32,145 nucleotides of DNA from Candidatus Kaiserbacteria bacterium RIFOXYD1_FULL_42_15 (GCA_001783565.1 MFMT01000042.1:29408-61552); one strand, 5' to 3'; shown: positions 10,031 to 20,183, counted from the first letter of the stretch. Numbers and translations: made by a program. The notes: generated by a model not told the origin, from the sequence alone.

Positions 10031-10107
10031 TCTATGTGCTATACATGACATGATTTTGTGACTAAATGATAATGTGTTACACTCTGTCCACACGATTTTG
10101 TGTATCC

Positions 10108-10189
10108 GCGCGAGTGGCGTAATTGGTAGCCGCGTTAGTCTTAGGAACTAATGGAGCAATCCGTGGAGGTTCAAGTCCTCTCTCGCGCA
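10108..10189 (+). tRNA. tRNA-Leu (TAG)
   Basis: gcgcgag/ctcgcgc acceptor, loop cttagga, long variable arm. Confidence 0.92.
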
Positions 10190-10340
10190 CAAAAGAAAAA
10201 CCGTCCCGCAAGGGCGGTTTTTTGACTGCGCGAGAAGTAGTGTGTGGGACACACTACGGGAGGACTTGAAGAGGTTGCCAGCTCTTTTGAAAAAAGAGCG
10301 ACAACCTGTACTGAACTCGTAGAGTTCAAGTCCTCTCTCC
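10190..10340 (+). repeat. tRNA-Leu(TAG) 3'-tail unit
   Basis: Terminator hairpin; tgcgcgagaag + hairpin TAGTGTGT/ACACACTA + gaggacttgaa (inverted tail); core; direct tail gttcaagtcctctctc. Confidence 0.82.
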
Positions 10341-10350
10341 ACATTTCCTA

Positions 10351-10356
10351 TATAAT
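10351..10356 (+). promoter_or_regulatory. Putative -10 TATAAT, 6 nt before ATG (leaderless)
   Basis: tataat at 10351-10356; ATG at 10363. Confidence 0.55.
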
Positions 10357-10362
10357 AAACAA

Positions 10363-10785
10363 ATGGCTCAACAAAATACCCAATTTGATTTCGGTGATGG
10401 AAAGCAACCAACTTCCTCATTCACCCTCTATGAATACATCATTAGTGACCGCGGTAGCCGGTATTCAGCCAGTATTGGTTTTGTCACCGGGCGAGAAGAT
10501 ATAAAAAATTTTCTATCCAAACTAAAGACACTAAAAAAATACGCTAGAGCAGATCATCACAGCTGGGCAGCTCGTCTTTCACATGAGGGTACCATTTACG
10601 AAACCAAAAGTGACGATGGTGAGACTGGTGCCGGCATGGTCATACTCCGGATTATGCAAAAAAGGAACGTCACCAACTGCATCATCTCTGTCACTCGCTG
10701 GTTCGGTGGCATTAAATTAGAAGGAGACCGTTTCAAGCATATTCAAGACGCCACCATCTACGCCATTGACCACCTTGATCAATAG
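10363..10785 (+). CDS. YigZ/IMPACT (UPF0029) family protein
   Basis: 'DDGETGAGMVILRIMQKRNVTNCIISVTRWFGGIKLEGDRF' IMPACT-domain signature. Confidence 0.75.
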   Translation: MAQQNTQFDFGDGKQPTSSFTLYEYIISDRGSRYSASIGFVTGREDIKNFLSKLKTLKKYARADHHSWAARLSHEGTIYETKSDDGETGAGMVILRIMQKRNVTNCIISVTRWFGGIKLEGDRFKHIQDATIYAIDHLDQ

Positions 10786-10817
10786 ATTTATATCGCGATT
10801 AATCGCGATATAAATCT
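10784..10817. terminator. Perfect 34-bp palindrome overlapping stop codon
   Basis: agatttatatcgcgatt|aatcgcgatataaatct. Confidence 0.55.
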
Positions 10818-10848
10818 TGATTCGTTGTTGTCACTTTTTTACAACACC

Positions 10849-11035
10849 ACGTCTTTGCGAGTGAGAAAGTCCAGTGGACTTTCGCAAGACCTTGCCAGCT
10901 CTTTTGTAAAAAGAGCGACAAGGTGTACAGTCCCTGTTAAGGGAAAGCGCGGCAATCCACGTCCATCATCGTGTTCGTCTTCGCGAGTCGCAACGTGGCG
11001 ATCCACTTCTTCACCTAAACCACAGCCGAGCGAAA
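10849..11035. repeat. Mosaic intergenic repeat with type-1 structured insert
   Basis: gtctttgcgag...gagaaagtccagtggactttcgcaagaccttgcc...gacaaggtgtacagtccctgttaaggg...gcggcaatccacg. Confidence 0.75.
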
Positions 11036-11263
11036 TCATAAATTGCTAAAATACCCTACAAAATAAGCCCAGAATACCGTCCTAAAACTTGACTTCTGTC
11101 GTGATTTGTGCTAATATAATAGATGGAATGGGCGGGTTGTACCCCACTTCTCCGTAGTCACACGAAAACGTGATGATTACCAGCAAGTTGGGCATCCCGC
11201 TCATAAATGAAACAGTCCGCGGGTGAGAAGCACATGCTTCCCCGCTTTGACATGGAGAGAAAA

Positions 11264-12424
11264 ATGAAACGTGTAATCATTCTGGTGTTGATTCTGGCAT
11301 CTTTCTATATCATCCCGAAGTTCTATATCATCCCGAAGGCAGTAGGGTTTGTGTTGGCATTCACCTTGGGACTCGCTGCTTCTGCAGCAATTCTTTTGGG
11401 TATCGGTGCGTATGCTTCGTTACTATTCAAGAACGTACTCACCCACAACCCAGACAAACCGCACTACTGGCAACTTTTCGTAAAGGTTGACAAAAACCGG
11501 GCAGTTGCCATCAGCCGCGGAGATAGAGAGATTAGGGTTTTGTTTGGAAACCAACCACCCCTACCCTCTGACGCCCTCTGGGGTTTTTGGATGAAGTACA
11601 AGAAGATGGTCATGGAAAAACTTGGTCTCCATGTGATTTTCCCGTACTTCTGGGAACCAAAAACTATCCCTCTTCCTAGGTACAAGATTGACGAGGTCGA
11701 CGGAAAGATAAACTACCGAACCATCAAGAATGGGGAGGAGGGATTCTTTACGAATCACGTTCGTGTCGCCGACGAGGGGACTCCCTGGTACTACATTATA
11801 TCCGGGGCAGACGTCCAGACTATACCAGTGACGACAAAGGAGGTCGTTACCTACCGCATCAAGAAAGACGAACTAAGCGTAATTACTTCGCTCTATGGTG
11901 CTGAAACCTGGAATGTCGTATTGAGCAACGCCATCGGGTCGATGACCAGAAAGGTCCTCAGTCGAGATGCCACGATCGACATGATCGTGGGGTCGATTGG
12001 AAACGAGGTGTGGCCCGTAACTGTCAAGACTTCTTCTTCACAGGATACTGTCTACAGTGCTTTGGCGCAGCAAATTGAGCTTGAGCTCCAGCGCTATAAG
12101 CTCAAGAATGGCAAGAAACTTGCAGACATGGGGATCGAAATCCTCAAAGTGGACATTCTTGACTTCGAGCCCGAACTTACACCAGAAGAAAAACTGAAGC
12201 TCCACTCTGCCGTCCTGGCCATCCAAAATGCCAGGAAGACTGTCATCGAAGGCACGGCTACTGCCAACGCCCAAAAGGCACTGAAAGATGTCCACGCCCT
12301 CGGTGGCGGCGCTTCACCAGAAATCATCATGGCCGATGTCATGAAGAAATTTGCTGACGGAAAGGGTGGGGTGCTTGATCTCATTCTCACCGGCCTCGCA
12401 GCAAACCAACTTAAGGGGAAATAA
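11264..12424 (+). CDS. SPFH/band-7-like membrane protein (tentative)
   Basis: N-terminal TM segments, then 'TKEVVTYRIKKDEL..' and Gln/Ala/Glu-rich C-terminal helix; ATG 11264 has ggagag RBS. Confidence 0.6.
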   Translation: MKRVIILVLILASFYIIPKFYIIPKAVGFVLAFTLGLAASAAILLGIGAYASLLFKNVLTHNPDKPHYWQLFVKVDKNRAVAISRGDREIRVLFGNQPPLPSDALWGFWMKYKKMVMEKLGLHVIFPYFWEPKTIPLPRYKIDEVDGKINYRTIKNGEEGFFTNHVRVADEGTPWYYIISGADVQTIPVTTKEVVTYRIKKDELSVITSLYGAETWNVVLSNAIGSMTRKVLSRDATIDMIVGSIGNEVWPVTVKTSSSQDTVYSALAQQIELELQRYKLKNGKKLADMGIEILKVDILDFEPELTPEEKLKLHSAVLAIQNARKTVIEGTATANAQKALKDVHALGGGASPEIIMADVMKKFADGKGGVLDLILTGLAANQLKGK

Positions 12425-12425
12425 G

Positions 12426-13226
12426 ATGATGTATCTGTATGCGGTGCTGGCAGGGTTTGCTTCCCTGCTGGTATTGACACCGTCTGTTCTTCTTCTCCTT
12501 TGGTTTTCTTACAAGGTAAAGTCCAAAAGAGCACCCACCCCAGTACCTGTTGGTGTGGCCGGGGCAAGTACGACCACAACCACAACAACACCCGTACCGG
12601 CCAGAAAGGTGTCGACGTGGGTGAAGGCGCTGCTGGCGACAGTGCTGATGATTATATTGTTCTTTTGGGGCGGAGAAATTCTTTCCGCCCTGAAGGGCTG
12701 GGATTGGTCAACCACCAGCACTGGCAAATTCATCGAAGACAACGCCGGCTCCGGCTGGTCAAATCTTCTGTGGCTCTTTCTACTGGTGCCGCTCTACTTT
12801 CTTGTCGGACTTCCCAAAGGTCTGGCGAAGAATGCGGGGACGGTACTGAGCTGGGGAGTGGCCATCATTGGGATGATTGGACTGGTATGGTTCTTCACCC
12901 AAGACCCGCTACGGTGGTGGCATAACGACAATATTGTCAGGGTTGACCTCAACAGGGTCAATTCAGACACTGTGTCGATAAAACCCGACCAGACACTGAT
13001 TATTCTGGTTCGGCAAGCCACAGTCTACGGACGTGACTGCACCGGATACTTCATGCCGGCGCCGAAGTGGCGGGAGATGTATGACATGCATCAACCTGAA
13101 GATGTTCTTATATCATACACCAACCAGGGCCTGACGACCTATGTGTCCATTAAGGAACCCTACCGCACCATGCTACGCGATAGGGGGATGACTATGGACA
13201 TCTGGGTCTACAACCAAGGTTGCTAG
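12426..13226 (+). CDS. Hypothetical multi-pass membrane protein
   Basis: Several hydrophobic segments; directly follows the SPFH-like gene. Confidence 0.65.
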   Translation: MMYLYAVLAGFASLLVLTPSVLLLLWFSYKVKSKRAPTPVPVGVAGASTTTTTTTPVPARKVSTWVKALLATVLMIILFFWGGEILSALKGWDWSTTSTGKFIEDNAGSGWSNLLWLFLLVPLYFLVGLPKGLAKNAGTVLSWGVAIIGMIGLVWFFTQDPLRWWHNDNIVRVDLNRVNSDTVSIKPDQTLIILVRQATVYGRDCTGYFMPAPKWREMYDMHQPEDVLISYTNQGLTTYVSIKEPYRTMLRDRGMTMDIWVYNQGC

Positions 13227-13258
13227 TCCCTTCGGTGGCCCGACACAGGACCACCAAC

Positions 13259-13297
13259 ACCCCCGGCGGCGCGCAAGCGTTCGGCGGGGGTTTATTT
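13259..13297 (+). terminator. GC-rich hairpin with T tract
   Basis: acccccggcggcgcgcaagcgttcggcgggggtttattttta. Confidence 0.65.
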
Positions 13298-13383
13298 TTA
13301 TAAAATATGATTCAGAATTTAGCCAGGTTTAACCAAATTAAGGAGATTGCCATAAAGTTTATCACGGGATTAATAATCTCTTT

Positions 13384-13782
13384 CTACTGTGGTCCAGATA
13401 CAGGTGTGGTATATGTTGGGGCGGTAGCCGGAAGTTCAAAAACTCGGTTATTACAACCAGAAGCTGTTGGGTCTTTAGCACAATCTAGGGTGTCCTTCAA
13501 ACCAAAGGTGTTAGCGGCCACGGATAAAATGGCAAAAGCAGTTAGCATCACCAGTAAGCCGATAATGCCCCACATAATATGTTTTTGACCATCGGCACGC
13601 CCAGTCGGATCATTTGAATTAGCAATGTATTGAAAACTGCCGTACATAAAAACTAGTACCGCTACCGCCGTCAGAAGGATGATTAAGGGATAAAGAATAA
13701 CTTCATTGAATTTGGCGACAAAGCTGGTAGCTTCGGTAACACCTGGTACTGACTCAACGGCATAAGCAATATTTGAAAACAT
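13384..13782 (-). CDS. Small membrane protein, TrbC/VirB2 pilin-like
   Basis: Two TM helices with 'FMYGSFQYIANSNDPTGRADGQKHIMWGIIGLLVMLTAFAIL' pattern. Confidence 0.65.
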   Translation of the reverse strand: MFSNIAYAVESVPGVTEATSFVAKFNEVILYPLIILLTAVAVLVFMYGSFQYIANSNDPTGRADGQKHIMWGIIGLLVMLTAFAILSVAANTFGLKDTLDCAKDPTASGCNNRVFELPATAPTYTTPVSGPQ

Positions 13783-13804
13783 ATGGCTAAATTATAGCAT
13801 CACA

Positions 13805-13842
13805 ACAATCAAAAAACCGCACTGAAGGTGCGGGTTTTTGTC
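13805..13842. terminator. Rho-independent terminator-like hairpin
   Basis: aaaaaaccgcactgaaggtgcgggtttttg. Confidence 0.6.
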
Positions 13843-13873
13843 GGTAAAGTATTACCACTATCATCTAAGCAAA

Positions 13874-14257
13874 TTATGGAGTAGGTAAACCGGGTATAGT
13901 TGGTACAGTCGTTTGATCACCACCGATTGAGCCGGTAAGAAAGTTAACGATTCCCCATAAACTAAAAATCAATGCAAAACCGATAATCGAATAGATAATT
14001 AAGTTTCTACCTTCTTTTCTTTTCTCAGGGTCGTCACCGCCAACAATAAACATTTTGAAAATACCCCAAACAAACATCAGAAATCCTGCTGCCAGTAGTA
14101 GGGGCAATAAATAGTTTTTAATGAAAGTAGTGGTTCCAGAAAATGGAGCACCTAACAAGGTAGGATTATTTTCCAAAAGCCCAGCTGCACTAACGGTGGA
14201 TGCACCTGCAATCAATAAAAACATGGCTGAAAAAATAAAGAAATAGACGTTTTTCAT
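13874..14257 (-). CDS. Small membrane protein, TrbC/VirB2 pilin-like
   Basis: Signal peptide plus two TMs; 'GGDDPEKRKEGRNLIIYSIIGFALIFSLWGIVNFL'. Confidence 0.65.
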   Translation of the reverse strand: MKNVYFFIFSAMFLLIAGASTVSAAGLLENNPTLLGAPFSGTTTFIKNYLLPLLLAAGFLMFVWGIFKMFIVGGDDPEKRKEGRNLIIYSIIGFALIFSLWGIVNFLTGSIGGDQTTVPTIPGLPTP

Positions 14258-14381
14258 AAAATTAAATTGTTAATACTATTAATGAGTATTAATGGTAATT
14301 ATACATGATAATTTGGGGATTGTATGCTTTCTGGGGTGGGGTGTGTATAAAAAAGCTGGTTACAGAAATGAGTCCTGTGAA

Positions 14382-14645
14382 GACGTGGATTGCTTCGCGC
14401 GACTCGCAAAGACGTTTCACTTTGTGTTCGTCTTCGCGAGGAGTGGAGTGGCAACGTGAAAAAGTGATTCAATATCACTTTGCAAGACTAGTTGAGCAGG
14501 TTTGTGAGTGAAACGAAACAAACTGGCCAACTAGTGGACAGTCCCTGTAAGGGAATGACGTGGCGATCCAGGGTGGCATGACGAACGATGTGGATTGCCA
14601 CGTTGCGACTCGCCTGTCTGCGCAGGCAGACAAAGACGGAGGGGT
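14382..14645. repeat. Mosaic intergenic repeat carrying a 99-bp type-1 insert (14457-14555)
   Basis: Near-identical to 17268-17428 apart from the insert. Confidence 0.88.
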
Positions 14646-14657
14646 TGAGACGGTGGG

Positions 14658-14924
14658 TTAAAAAATTGATGCCTTAAGAAAAGAAAGGATGCCCCAAATG
14701 CTGGCCATGATTACCATCACGATGACTGAAGTCAGTGCTATCATCTTACCCTCTTCGCGCTTGGTATCATTATCGGCATGGATAATCCAGGCATCAATAA
14801 TTTTCCACATCATCACAATGAAGGCCAGGGCAAAGATAACCACTATCAGGGAGTTGATGATGTCAACGAAAAAGACGACAAGCTCGGCGAAGGTGGTGGG
14901 CGTGACTGGTGTGGTTGGTGTCAT
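14658..14924 (-). CDS. Small membrane protein, VirB2-like
   Basis: Two TMs; 'ADNDTKREEGKMIALTSVIVMVIMASIWGIL'. Confidence 0.6.
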   Translation of the reverse strand: MTPTTPVTPTTFAELVVFFVDIINSLIVVIFALAFIVMMWKIIDAWIIHADNDTKREEGKMIALTSVIVMVIMASIWGILSFLKASIF

Positions 14925-14926
14925 AA

Positions 14927-15316
14927 CTAGAAACTTTCAACAGTTGATTGAATAATGTCACTAATGGCAACGGCGGCCAAAATCAAAACCCCACCAATAA
15001 TGGCATAAGTGAGGGCACGAGTCGCCTCCCCGACTTTGGTAGAATTACCACGAGCGGTGACGTATTTGAAACCAGCTAAAATAATAAAGAAGACGACGAC
15101 GGGTATCATCAGAATTTCCACGATATTGAGAATGGTCACCAAAAGACCTTCGATAGAACTGACATTTTTAAGAGGGTTTTCTAGGGTAACGGTGTCAATT
15201 TTACTTGTATTCGTCGGAGCAGCTTTGGTAAAAATTGGTAAAAGAAAAAGTAAACCAAGGATTAAATACAAACCGGCATTTTTTCTTATTTTCATTACTT
15301 GACAGTATTTTTTCAT
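14927..15316 (-). CDS. Small membrane protein, VirB2-like
   Basis: Signal peptide, 'AGFKYVTARGNSTKVGEATRALTYAIIGGVLILAAVAISDII'. Confidence 0.65.
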   Translation of the reverse strand: MKKYCQVMKIRKNAGLYLILGLLFLLPIFTKAAPTNTSKIDTVTLENPLKNVSSIEGLLVTILNIVEILMIPVVVFFIILAGFKYVTARGNSTKVGEATRALTYAIIGGVLILAAVAISDIIQSTVESF

Positions 15317-15324
15317 ATAAAGTA

Positions 15325-16626
15325 TTAATACACTTCCCTCAACCTCCCCACCGCATCATTAGCGGCTTCCCCGGGGCGGTGGCGGTTGGCGAGGACGTCC
15401 TCGACCATTTGGGTAAAGATGTCATTGGTAATGGTCGGCTTGGGACTGAGCCAACCACGCGCCACCGTGGCCGAACTGTAGATAATTCTACCATATTGGT
15501 CGTTACTACCGGTTGAGAGTGAAGAGCGATAAGTTGGTGCCATCTGCAAAGCATTAGCCAATGCCTCCACATTGGCCACACTGCCTAATTCCTGCATGAC
15601 AATCTGCGCGCCAGCACTATTACGAGATGATCGGAGAAGAGCATAGCCATAAAAGGTGCCGTAGGTTCGTCTGATGGTGGCTATAGCTCCCTGTGGTACC
15701 TCGGCCATGGCAAAATTAAGATTGGGATTTTGGGTTGCCAAACTGCTGGCTTCACTTCCTTTGCCAAAATACAGAACCAAGTCCTCACTCAAAAACTGCA
15801 GGCGGTCATTCGGCTGGGCTCGATTCCAACTATAAAGAGGGTTGCTCGGACTAGCAAAATTAGTATAGAAGGTCACGGCCGATTCAAAGGGTTGACCTGC
15901 CCCACTTCTAGATTGATTGAGATAAAGTTTGTAAGTGTCATTTTCCTCCATCACCAGCTTACTACCGCCTTGTAACAACAACATGGAAATGATCCCAAAA
16001 CCGTTGGTGACGTTGCGGTATTCACCAAAGGCCAGAGGACTGCGGATAATAGTTTTGTCAAAGTCGCGCTTAACTAAGGTCGGTACCGTTTCGTTTACCA
16101 CTGTTTCCCAAGTAGCAGGCGGAGTAATAAAATTGTAGGTGCTAAGAATATCACGATTCCAATACATCACCAGCGGATCAACTACGGCTGGAAAAGCATA
16201 GACGCCATCATTCATGGCAAAAATCTCTGTCCCATCAATGTAGCGGTTCTGAAAATCCGGTAACGGAAATTGGGTGTAGGAAAACGGCTGTATTTTTGTC
16301 CGATACTGAACTAATTGTTCATGTGATAAAAATAAAATGTCTGGACCAATTCCGTCAGCCAAGGCATTGAGTAATTCATCATCGAAGGTGCTGGGATCTT
16401 TTTGTTCATAACTAACCACACTATAAGCGGGAGTGGCTTCAACTAATGGGCGCAACATTTGCTGAAAAGCGTTTTTATCAACGGTGCCCCAAATAGTAAC
16501 TGAACTTCCCAGTGAGACAGCGGTGGTGTCGGGATTTGGTTTGTAGGTTGATAAAAGAGCCAAAGCAATCAAGCCCAAAGCACCAAAAATGGCAATCAAA
16601 GCTAATTCAAAAGGACGTAATTTCAT
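15325..16626 (-). CDS. Extracellular solute-binding protein-like (ABC family 1) lipid/TM-anchored
   Basis: N-terminal TM; 'GIGPDILFLSHEQL', 'YAFPAVVDPLVMYWNRDIL', 'PATWETVV' typical of family 1 SBPs. Confidence 0.75.
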   Translation of the reverse strand: MKLRPFELALIAIFGALGLIALALLSTYKPNPDTTAVSLGSSVTIWGTVDKNAFQQMLRPLVEATPAYSVVSYEQKDPSTFDDELLNALADGIGPDILFLSHEQLVQYRTKIQPFSYTQFPLPDFQNRYIDGTEIFAMNDGVYAFPAVVDPLVMYWNRDILSTYNFITPPATWETVVNETVPTLVKRDFDKTIIRSPLAFGEYRNVTNGFGIISMLLLQGGSKLVMEENDTYKLYLNQSRSGAGQPFESAVTFYTNFASPSNPLYSWNRAQPNDRLQFLSEDLVLYFGKGSEASSLATQNPNLNFAMAEVPQGAIATIRRTYGTFYGYALLRSSRNSAGAQIVMQELGSVANVEALANALQMAPTYRSSLSTGSNDQYGRIIYSSATVARGWLSPKPTITNDIFTQMVEDVLANRHRPGEAANDAVGRLREVY

Positions 16627-17177
16627 AATTTTCTAAAAGCTAAACCATAATGATGGTCTCCAGCTGGGTACTCACGCTCCAACATAAAACCATGTGATTC
16701 AAATAAAGCAATAGCGGCGAGTTTGGTAATCACACTGGCCGGAGCGGGGCCAAGACCAGCAAAAGATTCAGTCCAATCAATGACATGTAATACTCCTCCC
16801 TGACGCAAAGTGCGACCCATTTCAATCACAGCCGTGTCTTTATCTTCAAGCTGAAATAAGGTGTTAACTAAAATACCAGCATCCAACGAGTCATCGGCGA
16901 TTTTGATTCCACCGGCCACTTCAAGATCACACCATAAGGGATTAACATTTTGAAAGCCCTTTGAGCGGGCAAAGTTACCAAGTTTTTCTACCAATGGTCG
17001 CTGAATTTCACAAGCGAAAACTTTACCGGTCTGACCGACTGCTGAGGATAGGATAGGAATGAAGAAACCGCCACCGGCGCCAAAGTCTGCCACCTTATCA
17101 CCCTCTTCCAGTAAAAAATGTGTGCCGACCACTTCCGGCATCACAAACCGTCCCAAGGTTGGTAAATTCATTATCAA
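16623..17177 (-). CDS. Class I SAM-dependent methyltransferase
   Basis: 'KVADFGAGGGFFIPILSSAVGQTGKVFACEIQ' motif I/II; 4-bp overlap with downstream CDS. Confidence 0.8.
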   Translation of the reverse strand: MIMNLPTLGRFVMPEVVGTHFLLEEGDKVADFGAGGGFFIPILSSAVGQTGKVFACEIQRPLVEKLGNFARSKGFQNVNPLWCDLEVAGGIKIADDSLDAGILVNTLFQLEDKDTAVIEMGRTLRQGGVLHVIDWTESFAGLGPAPASVITKLAAIALFESHGFMLEREYPAGDHHYGLAFRKL

Positions 17178-17267
17178 TAGTATACCGCAAGGAAGTTAAA
17201 AAAAGTGTCGGTGGGGTGTAGAGAACCTGTTTATCCTTAAGACAAACGGTTACGTAACGGACGCAAA

Positions 17268-17428
17268 CGTGGATTGCTTCGTTGCGACTCGCAAAGACGT
17301 TTCACTTTGTGTTCGTCTTCGCGAGGAGCGGAGTGGCAACGGAGTGACGTGGCGATCCAGGGTGGCATGACGAACGATTTGGATTGCCACGTTGCGACTC
17401 GCCTGTCTGCGCAGGCAGGCAAAGACGA
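17268..17428. repeat. Mosaic intergenic repeat (empty-site counterpart of 14382-14645)
   Basis: acgtggattgcttcgttgcgactcgcaaagacg...gtggcaacggagtgacgtggcgatccag... Confidence 0.85.
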
Positions 17429-17468
17429 AACTTTTCCATCTTCAATCTTCTCTATTTTTGTTTTCTCT

Positions 17469-19952
17469 CTAGACAAACACGATACTGGCAATAGAGTCGC
17501 CGGCTCGCATCTTCATTACTCGCACACCCTGTGTCTGACGGCCAAGAGTCGGCACGTCCTTGAGAGGTAATTTAATCACCTGCCCTTTCTTGCTCATAAT
17601 TACCAATTCTCCTTCTGTTCTATCCTCGCCACCAATCACTACTCCGCCGACAATCAGGCCGGTCTTGTCAGTGACTTTGGCAGTTTTGATACCAGAGCCA
17701 CCACGTTTTTGCACTTTGTACTCCTTTACTGGAGTGGTCTTACCATAACCATGTTCGGTCACAATCAAGATTTCAAAATCCTTAGAATCTTTTTTAATAA
17801 CATCAGCCGAGACTATTAAATCTCCCTTACCGAGTTTCATGGCGGCCACACCGGCAGCGGTGCGTCCCATTTCTCGGACATCGCTTTCTTTAAATCGTAT
17901 CGCTTGACCCTTGTGTGTAACTAAGGAAACCTCATCCCCTTTACCAACAAATTTGGCGGCTATCAAAGCATCGTCTTCGCGCAAGGTAATAGCAATCAGT
18001 CCGCTACGACGCACATCTTTGAAGGCAGAAGCATCAGACTTTTTGGCTACCCCATTTTTGGTAACCATCATCAAGCTCCACTGCCCTTCCCAAGCTTCTT
18101 TGCGAACCGCCAGGACTGAAGTCACCCGTTCTTCGGCTGACATTGAAAGGAAGTTCATGATCGACTTGCCTTTGGTGGCGCGACGACCCTCTGGTATCTC
18201 GTACATCTTGCTCTGATAGACCTTACCATTATCGGTAAAGAATAGAAGGTCACTGTGAGCCGAAGTAGTAAGCAGTGTCGTCACCACGTCTTCTTCCTTG
18301 GTATTCAAGTCAATTACGCCCACTCCGCCACGCTTTTGGGTTTTGTATTCTTCGGGGTTAGTACGCTTGACGTAACCGCCAGCAGTGAGCACTAAGACGC
18401 TTTCGTCGTCCGGTATCAAGTCTTCTTGACTCATCATTTTGACACCACCCTTGACGATTTTGGTACGACGGTCATCGCCATATTTTTCAGCAATCTCCAT
18501 CAATTCGCTTTTGACCAAGGCCAGCATCTTTGCCTTACTCTTTAGAATTGCTTCCAGTTCCTTGATAAGTTTTTGAACCTCAGTCAGTTCATCTTCTATT
18601 TTCTTACGCTCGAGTCCAGCCAACTTTTGCAGACGCATGTCGAGAATGGCCTGGGCCTGAATACTGGAGAACTTGAATTCTTTCATCAAAGCAGCGTGGG
18701 CTGTCGGTACATCTTTGGCAGCTCGAATAAGCTTGATGATTTGGTCGATATGATCAAGGGCTTTTTTCAGGCCAAGTAAAATATGCTCGCGATCCTGGGC
18801 TTTGGTGAGGTCGTACTGAGTACGACGACGGACGACGTTGGACCGATGCTTCACATATTCTTCTAAGATAACCTTGAGTGACACTGTCTGCGGTACGCCG
18901 TCAACCAAAGCCACCATGTTGTAGTGGAAGGTGTCCTCCAGTTGAGTATGTTTGTATAATTTATTTAAAACGGTTTGTGGTTGGGCACCAGTTTTGAGAT
19001 CAATCACTACCCGAATGTCATTGGTAGACTCGTCACGCATTTCACGAATACCCTCAATCTTTTTGTCGCGCACCAAATCAGCAATCTTTTCCTGCATGTC
19101 GGCCTTGTTCACCCGAAATGGAATCGAAGTAATAATGATAGAGAAAGCCCCTTTTTTGTCCTCAACAATCTCAGCTTCACCACGCACTACCACCCCACCA
19201 CGACCATAGGTATAGGCATGGGTAATATCTTTTTGATTAAAGGCCACCGCACCAAGTGGAAAGTCTGGACCTTTAACAAATTTCAACAAGTCCTCTGTAG
19301 TGGCTCCTGGATTATCAATCAAATATTCAATCGCCACTGATAATTCGCGCAAATTGTGGGGTGGAATATTGGTTGCCATTCCCACTGCAATACCCAATGT
19401 ACCCATGAGGAGTAAATTTGGTACTGCTGCTGGTAAAACCACTGGCTCTTTTTTGGTACCATCAAAGTTGGGGCGCCAATCAACTGTGTCCTTTTCCAAA
19501 TCACGGAGCATTTCTTCTGCTAAGCGCGACATCTTGGCCTCAGTGTATCGATAGGCAGCCGCCGAGTCACCGTCAATTGAACCGAAGTTTCCTTGACCAA
19601 GAACAAGTGGGTAACGGGTAGCAAATGGCTGAGCCAACTTTACCATTGATTCGTACACTGCCGAGTCACCATGAGGATGAAAGCTACCAAGCACATCTCC
19701 CACTACCGTCGCTGATTTTTTGAACTTTGCACTCGCTGTTAAACCATTAAGACGCATCGAGTAGAGGATGCGACGGTGTACTGGCTTCAGCCCATCGCGA
19801 ATATCCGGCAAGGCACGCGAAGTAATGACCGACATCGCGTAGTCAAGGTAGGAAGTTTCCATTTCACCCGTGATACTTTGGGTGATAATTCCTCGTTGTG
19901 GAGCTGGAGTGGTATCATCTGGAATGGTCTTTTTCGGCATAACAGAAAACAA
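17469..19952 (-). CDS. gyrA: DNA gyrase subunit A
   Basis: '[33 protein letters not shown]', [30 protein letters not shown]-terminal beta-pinwheel repeats. Confidence 0.95.
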   Translation of the reverse strand: MFSVMPKKTIPDDTTPAPQRGIITQSITGEMETSYLDYAMSVITSRALPDIRDGLKPVHRRILYSMRLNGLTASAKFKKSATVVGDVLGSFHPHGDSAVYESMVKLAQPFATRYPLVLGQGNFGSIDGDSAAAYRYTEAKMSRLAEEMLRDLEKDTVDWRPNFDGTKKEPVVLPAAVPNLLLMGTLGIAVGMATNIPPHNLRELSVAIEYLIDNPGATTEDLLKFVKGPDFPLGAVAFNQKDITHAYTYGRGGVVVRGEAEIVEDKKGAFSIIITSIPFRVNKADMQEKIADLVRDKKIEGIREMRDESTNDIRVVIDLKTGAQPQTVLNKLYKHTQLEDTFHYNMVALVDGVPQTVSLKVILEEYVKHRSNVVRRRTQYDLTKAQDREHILLGLKKALDHIDQIIKLIRAAKDVPTAHAALMKEFKFSSIQAQAILDMRLQKLAGLERKKIEDELTEVQKLIKELEAILKSKAKMLALVKSELMEIAEKYGDDRRTKIVKGGVKMMSQEDLIPDDESVLVLTAGGYVKRTNPEEYKTQKRGGVGVIDLNTKEEDVVTTLLTTSAHSDLLFFTDNGKVYQSKMYEIPEGRRATKGKSIMNFLSMSAEERVTSVLAVRKEAWEGQWSLMMVTKNGVAKKSDASAFKDVRRSGLIAITLREDDALIAAKFVGKGDEVSLVTHKGQAIRFKESDVREMGRTAAGVAAMKLGKGDLIVSADVIKKDSKDFEILIVTEHGYGKTTPVKEYKVQKRGGSGIKTAKVTDKTGLIVGGVVIGGEDRTEGELVIMSKKGQVIKLPLKDVPTLGRQTQGVRVMKMRAGDSIASIVFV

Positions 19953-20047
19953 GAAATTTAATAATAATCTTCATATTATAGCATACTTGAGCTATGGTAC
20001 AGTGGTTTTTAAGAGTCCAACCACCAACCCTCTTACAAATCATAAAG

Positions 20048-20142
20048 TTTCAAATTTTGAGCGAAAAAGAATTAGATAGTTTGAGGAAGCATATAGATAT
20101 ATATTGATGAAAAATAACTAATTTGTAGCCAAATATTTGGAA
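20048..20142. repeat. Dispersed element family B, copy 1
   Basis: caaattttgagcgaaaa...gaagcatatagatatatattga...ttgtagccaaatatttgg. Confidence 0.6.
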
Positions 20143-20183
20143 TCTTTTGGTGGCATACGGGGTTATTGGATGGGTTCTAAATA

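Noticed and set aside
17469-19952. Gyr[11 protein letters not shown] as a quinolone-resistance mutation
   Set aside because: An acidic residue is retained at the D87-equivalent and S83 is intact; natural lineage variation is more likely.
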